NCBI RefSeq assembly: GCF_029263155.1
Contig: NZ_JAJCYB010000126.1
Span: 1 to 35,830, forward strand
Direction of reading: 5' to 3'
Source: Pseudonocardia sp.
GTDB lineage: Bacteria; Actinomycetota; Actinomycetes; Mycobacteriales; Pseudonocardiaceae
Length of the DNA: 35,830 bases
Positions 32,367 through 35,830 of the stretch are shown piece after piece; the stretch's first letter is position 1; every line of letters starts with the position of its first letter. The notes beneath the pieces are model-generated. The model was not told the DNA's origin and made no database searches. It was given only the letters and a program-made list of their open reading frames with translations. Both the position numbers and the translations under genes were made by a program.

Positions 32367-33403
32367 CGCGGTGCTCCGGAATCGGGGGCAGCGGCTCCGG
32401 CAACGGTAGCCGAGGCACCCGACAGCCCCAGCTCGCCCAGGGCTCGCGCGGCGGCGTCCCCGGTGGCGGTCACGTGGACCGGCCCTCCGCCGTCCGCCCA
32501 GTGCACGTGGCACAGGGCGCGCAGCGCGTCGATCGGGTCGCCGTCCCCGGCCAGCTCGAGGCCCGGTCCGGACCGCACGGTCCAGCCGGGCCGCGGGCCG
32601 ACCGCCAGGTCGTCGACGGGGGCGTGCAGCGCCGCCAGGTCGGCGGCGACGAGATCCGGGCGCAGCGCGGGCGGCGCCGCGAGCAGCTCCGCGGCATCCG
32701 ACACCCCCGTCAGCACGAGCAACGTCGCCATCCCCGCGGCCCGGCCGCCCTCGACGTCGGTGTCGAGCCGGTCGCCGATCATCAGGGGGCTGCGGGCGCC
32801 GGTCCGCCGGGCCGCCTCGTGCAGCAGTGCCGGTGCGGGCTTGCCCGCCACCTGCGGCTCCCGCCCCGAGGCGGTCCGCAGCGCCGCGACCATCGATCCG
32901 TTCCCGGGCAGCGGGCCCCGCTCGGTCGGCAGCGTCGGGTCGACGTTGCACGCCACCCACACCGCTCCTGCCCGCAGCGCCACCGTCGCCTCCGCGAGCA
33001 CCCGCCAGCCCGTGTCCGGGCTGTGGCCCTGCACCACCGCGGCGGCCCGCGCCGCGTCCGCCGTGACCGTCAGCCCGACCCGGAGGACCTCCTCGGCCAG
33101 CGCCTCGGTCCCGACGACCAGCACCGCCGCCCCGGCCGGCAGCTGCCCCGCGAGCATCGCGGCCGCGGCCTGCGAGCTGGCCACGACGTCCTGCTCGGTC
33201 GCCGGGAAGCCCAGCTCGGCGAGGTGCGCGGCGACGTCGACCGGCCGCCGCGAGGCGTTGTTGGTGACGTACACCGTGCCGACGCCGCGGCCGGCGGCCG
33301 CCCGCACCGCCTCCACCGCGCCGGGCACCGCCTCCGGGCCGCGGTACAGCGTTCCGTCCAGGTCGGCGAGCAGCACGTCGTGCCGGTCGAGCGGGGTGCT
33401 CAC
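32363..33403 (-). CDS. HAD-superfamily (class IIA) phosphatase
   Basis: The 346-aa protein has HAD motif I DLDGTLY (Asp14 and Asp16 as nucleophile and acid), motif II VTNNASRRP, and motifs III/IV in KPAPALL and GDRLDTDVEGG. The cap between motifs II and III is the IIA type of NagD/4-nitrophenylphosphatase. The C-terminal 70 residues, beyond the usual family length, form a small alpha/beta extension found in the mycobacterial homologue position Rv1692. The substrate is unknown. GTG 33403 overlaps the TPR gene's stop. Confidence 0.93.
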   Translation of the reverse strand: MSTPLDRHDVLLADLDGTLYRGPEAVPGAVEAVRAAAGRGVGTVYVTNNASRRPVDVAAHLAELGFPATEQDVVASSQAAAAMLAGQLPAGAAVLVVGTEALAEEVLRVGLTVTADAARAAAVVQGHSPDTGWRVLAEATVALRAGAVWVACNVDPTLPTERGPLPGNGSMVAALRTASGREPQVAGKPAPALLHEAARRTGARSPLMIGDRLDTDVEGGRAAGMATLLVLTGVSDAAELLAAPPALRPDLVAADLAALHAPVDDLAVGPRPGWTVRSGPGLELAGDGDPIDALRALCHVHWADGGGPVHVTATGDAAARALGELGLSGASATVAGAAAPDSGAPR

Positions 33404-35676
33404 GGCGCCTCGTCCCGGGTGTCGGGTTGCGCGCCGGCGGCGCCACCGTGCACGTCACCCGCAGCGGGCTCCTCGCCTGCCTGCTCCTCGGCCGCGGGCT
33501 CCTCGACTGCGGCCGCTCGCCCATCGGACGGGCGGCCCTCGCCGGCCCGGTCGCCGTCGGCCCCCGACGCCGCAGCGTGCGCCCCGGATGTGCCTGCGGG
33601 CGCATCGCCGCCCCGGCCCCCGGTGTCACCGGCACCCTCATCGGCGCCGACCCCGCCGGCACGGTCGGAGTCCTCGCCCGCGTCGGCCTCGGCCACCGCC
33701 GGGCCGTCCATCACGGGGGCGCCCGCTGCTGCGCCGTCCGCCGCGGTGTCCTCGCGCACCGCGGTTCCGACCGCGGGGGCCGGGCTGCGGGCCGGTCCCG
33801 GGTCGGGATCCGGTTCCGCCACCAGGTCGGCGAGCTCCTCCTCGCCGAACTCGAAGTCGTCCGACTCGTCCGGGGGTTCCGTGCCGGTCAGCTCGGCGAT
33901 CCGGGCACCCGCGTCCGTCGTGCCGTGCGGGTCGGCGTCGACGGCGTGGGCGAACCACTGCAGCGCGTCGGACTCCCGCCCCGCGGCCAGGAGGTTGTCG
34001 GCGTAGGCGTAGAACAGGCGCGGGCTCCAGGGGTCCCGCCGGGCCGGATCGAGTTCGGCGATCTGCAGCCCGACGACGGCCGCGTCGAGCTCGCCCAGGT
34101 CGCGCCGCGCCCCGGCGCCCACGATGGCGAGCTCGATCCGCTCCGCGGTGCCGAGCTCCGCCGCCTCCGGGCCCCGGGCGATGTCCACGGCACGCTCGGG
34201 GCGCCCCAGCGCGCGCTCGATGTCGGCCATCACCGGCAGGTGCACCGGGCCACCGCCCATCCGCCGCGCCGCGCGCAGCTCCGCGAGCGCCTCCGTCCAC
34301 TCCCCGGCGTGGTAGGCCGCGATACCGGTGGCCTCCCGGACCACCGCGATCCGCGAGGCGCGCTTGCGCGCATAGCGGGCGTGCTCCAGCGCCAGCTGCG
34401 GGTCCTCCTCGACGAGGCTGCCGGCGGCGACGAGGTGCCGCGCGACGGTGTCCGCGGTGTCCTTCTGCAGTCCGCGCAGGTCACGGCGGACCTCGGCGTC
34501 CAGCGCGGCCACGGTGAACTCGTCGTCGAGAGCGGGCTCCGCTACGAACGACGCCCGGGCCCCGACCTGGTCCCGCGGACGGCCGCCCGCCTTGTCCCCC
34601 GCCCCCCGGCCTCCCGTCGGCGACCGGTCGCCCCGACGGTCACCCGTCGACGTGCGGCGGTCGTCCGGGCCGCCGGAACCTCGGGTACCCCCGCCCGAGC
34701 GGGACCCCCGGCGGTCGTCCCGCCCCGCGGCCGGACGGCGCTCATCGGCACCGGGTCGCTCGGCGCGCCCGCTCGCGGCCCGCCGCCGGCCGCCGCCCAC
34801 GTCCGCGTCCCCCGACGGGGCTTCGTCACCGGCCGCACCCTCGCCGCCGCCCCGCGCGCGCTGCCCGCCGGGCGGACCGTCGTACCTCGGCCGGTCGTCG
34901 CCAGGTCTGCCGTACCGGTCGTCGCGCGGACGGCCCTGCCGCCGCCGATCGTCGCGCACCTGGCCGTCGCGCGGTCCATCGGTGCGAGGCCCCTCGTCAC
35001 GGGCTCCGCGGTCCGCCGCTCGATCCGCTCGGGGTGTCCGCGTCCAGGGGCGGTCGTCGCGTTCTCCTGCCGTCCGGTAGCCGCCCTCCGGGCCCCTCAC
35101 CGACCCGCGGTACCCACCCGTGGGAGCCGGCCCGCCGCCGCGAGCCCTGCCGTCGGAACCCGCTGCACGGCGCTCGTCGCGCGCCTGCGACCGGTCCCCG
35201 CCGCGCCGATCGGCAGCGGCCCGCGGTGGACCGCCACGGGGCGCCTCGGTACGGCCGTCGCGCGACCACGCCCCGCCACGCCGGGAGTCGCGGGCTCCGC
35301 CACCGTCATCGCGCCGTTCGTCACGTCCGGTTCCGGGAAGGCCTCCGCGTTCGTCCCGCCGACCGCCGGCCCGACCGTCCGCCCCGTCGCGGCGGGAAGG
35401 TCCGCCGCGGTTCCCGGACCGCGACCCGCCGCGCGCCGCGGCCGACCCGGCAGCGGCGCCTCCACGGCCGCCCTGGGCGCCACCCCGGGCATCGGGGTCG
35501 CGACGCTCACCGGTGCTGTCTCGTCGGCCACCGCGTTCCGCCCAGCCGCTGCCGACGTCCCCCGCCGGCCGCCGGGCACCACCCCGTGGCCTGGATCCGG
35601 GGGACGAGCTTCCGCGCCGATCCCCACCTGCCGAACGATCATTGCGCTCCGGGGAACCGCCGCGGTCATCACTCAC
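33400..35676 (-). CDS. TPR protein with long Arg/Gly-rich disordered N-terminus
   Basis: From GTG 35676 the product is 758 aa. The first about 375 residues are disordered and rich in Arg, Gly, Asp and Ser, with at least 13 RGG triplets. The folded part (about 380-600) has TPR-like helices (TVARHLVAAGSLVEEDPQLA, AAYHAGEWTEALAELRAARR, LFYAYADNLLAAGRESDALQ). The tail is acidic then Ala/Gly/Pro-rich. The position equals Rv1691, a TPR protein of about 250 aa, so only the core is conserved. RGG-rich tails often bind RNA or condense. TTG 35691 would add five residues; GTG is preferred because TACTCT lies six bases before it. Confidence 0.8.
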   Translation of the reverse strand: MSDDRGGSPERNDRSAGGDRRGSSSPGSRPRGGARRPAGDVGSGWAERGGRRDSTGERRDPDARGGAQGGRGGAAAGSAAARGGSRSGNRGGPSRRDGADGRAGGRRDERGGLPGTGRDERRDDGGGARDSRRGGAWSRDGRTEAPRGGPPRAAADRRGGDRSQARDERRAAGSDGRARGGGPAPTGGYRGSVRGPEGGYRTAGERDDRPWTRTPRADRAADRGARDEGPRTDGPRDGQVRDDRRRQGRPRDDRYGRPGDDRPRYDGPPGGQRARGGGEGAAGDEAPSGDADVGGGRRRAASGRAERPGADERRPAAGRDDRRGSRSGGGTRGSGGPDDRRTSTGDRRGDRSPTGGRGAGDKAGGRPRDQVGARASFVAEPALDDEFTVAALDAEVRRDLRGLQKDTADTVARHLVAAGSLVEEDPQLALEHARYARKRASRIAVVREATGIAAYHAGEWTEALAELRAARRMGGGPVHLPVMADIERALGRPERAVDIARGPEAAELGTAERIELAIVGAGARRDLGELDAAVVGLQIAELDPARRDPWSPRLFYAYADNLLAAGRESDALQWFAHAVDADPHGTTDAGARIAELTGTEPPDESDDFEFGEEELADLVAEPDPDPGPARSPAPAVGTAVREDTAADGAAAGAPVMDGPAVAEADAGEDSDRAGGVGADEGAGDTGGRGGDAPAGTSGAHAAASGADGDRAGEGRPSDGRAAAVEEPAAEEQAGEEPAAGDVHGGAAGAQPDTRDEAP

Positions 35677-35682
35677 CTGTAG

Positions 35683-35688
35683 AGAGTA
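35683..35688 (-). promoter_or_regulatory. Putative -10 for leaderless TPR-gene mRNA
   Basis: TACTCT on the minus strand, six bases before GTG 35676 and directly after the T tract of the 5S terminator. No -35 match is seen in the terminator stem, and no Shine-Dalgarno exists. Confidence 0.35.
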
Positions 35689-35690
35689 CA

Positions 35691-35723
35691 AAAAAGTGGG
35701 CCCCCGCCTGATGGCGGGGGCCC
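35691..35723 (-). terminator. Intrinsic terminator of the rRNA operon
   Basis: A perfect 11-bp GC stem (35698-35708 with 35713-35723) with loop ATCA is followed on the minus strand by ACTTTTTTG, a T6 tract. It lies 16 bases past the 5S 3' end and ends rRNA transcription before the TPR gene. Confidence 0.95.
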
Positions 35724-35738
35724 AGTATTGAGGTTTGA

Positions 35739-35830
35739 TGTCGGCGGCGACCTACTCTCCCACACCCTGGCAGGTGCAGTACCATCGGCGCTGGAGGGCT
35801 TAGCTTCCGGGTTCGGGATGGGACCGGGCG
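35739..35830 (-). rRNA. rrf: 5S rRNA, 3' part (5' end beyond window)
   Basis: The minus strand contains CCCATCCCGAACCCGGAAGC and GGTACTGCACC, and ends GGGAGAGTAGGTCGCCGCCGACA, the standard actinobacterial 5S rRNA loop B-E segments and 3' strand. About 90 of the roughly 117 bases are present; the 5' end and the 23S/16S genes lie to the right. The 3' end is placed to within about three bases. Confidence 0.93.

Overview
The window looks like a high-GC actinobacterial chromosome, most likely Pseudonocardiales such as Pseudonocardia. This is inferred from codon use, frequent GTG starts, and a gene order (TPR protein, HAD phosphatase, small protein, tlyA, nadK, recN, steA, steB/mctB, pyrG, Nudix, xerD, parA, scpA, scpB, rluB, cmk, der) that matches the mycobacterial Rv1691-Rv1713 block. 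No database search was possible, so genus is an inference.

Region 1 (1 to about 12.3 kb) is the right-hand part of an integrated mobile element. Its plus-strand genes form part of a Tad/Flp-type pilus locus: a TadC-like membrane protein, a small pilin-like peptide, three TadE/G-like pseudopilins, a large membrane protein with LysM domains and a C-terminal BTAD regulator-like region, and an A24 prepilin peptidase. Facing them on the minus strand is a mobilization operon: a small putative Zn-binding protein, a MobC-like protein, a MOBP-type relaxase and two unrecognised proteins. A 0.6 kb gap between this operon and the excisionase/integrase pair holds three perfect inverted repeats and a sequence close to the IncP-type nick site, so it is a strong oriT candidate. 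The tyrosine integrase ends 167 bp from the 3' end of a minus-strand tRNA-Pro(GGG), the probable attachment site. The left end of the element, and any TadA/TadB/TadZ or coupling proteins, lie outside the window.

Region 2 (12.3-18.9 kb) carries a NarL-type two-component system, der, plsC and cmk on the minus strand. A plus-strand MntA/HepT-type toxin-antitoxin pair sits between cmk and rluB, which are adjacent in mycobacteria.

Region 3 (18.1-35.7 kb) is almost all minus strand: rluB-scpB-scpA-parA (ribosome maturation and chromosome segregation), xerD, an LLM-family oxidoreductase, Nudix/pyrG, steB/steA, recN, nadK, tlyA, a 59-aa protein, a HAD phosphatase and a TPR protein with a very long Arg/Gly-rich N-terminus. 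One plus-strand DUF1707-TM2 membrane protein interrupts it. Most junctions are ATGA/GTGA overlaps, implying translational coupling. Several transcription-unit heads have a TAnnnT hexamer 6-8 nt before the start codon and no Shine-Dalgarno, suggesting leaderless mRNAs. recN additionally has a near-match to the RecA-independent DNA-damage (PafBC-type) promoter.

Region 4 (35.7 kb to the end) holds the intrinsic terminator and the 3' part of a 5S rRNA gene on the minus strand, the tail of an rRNA operon that enters from the right.
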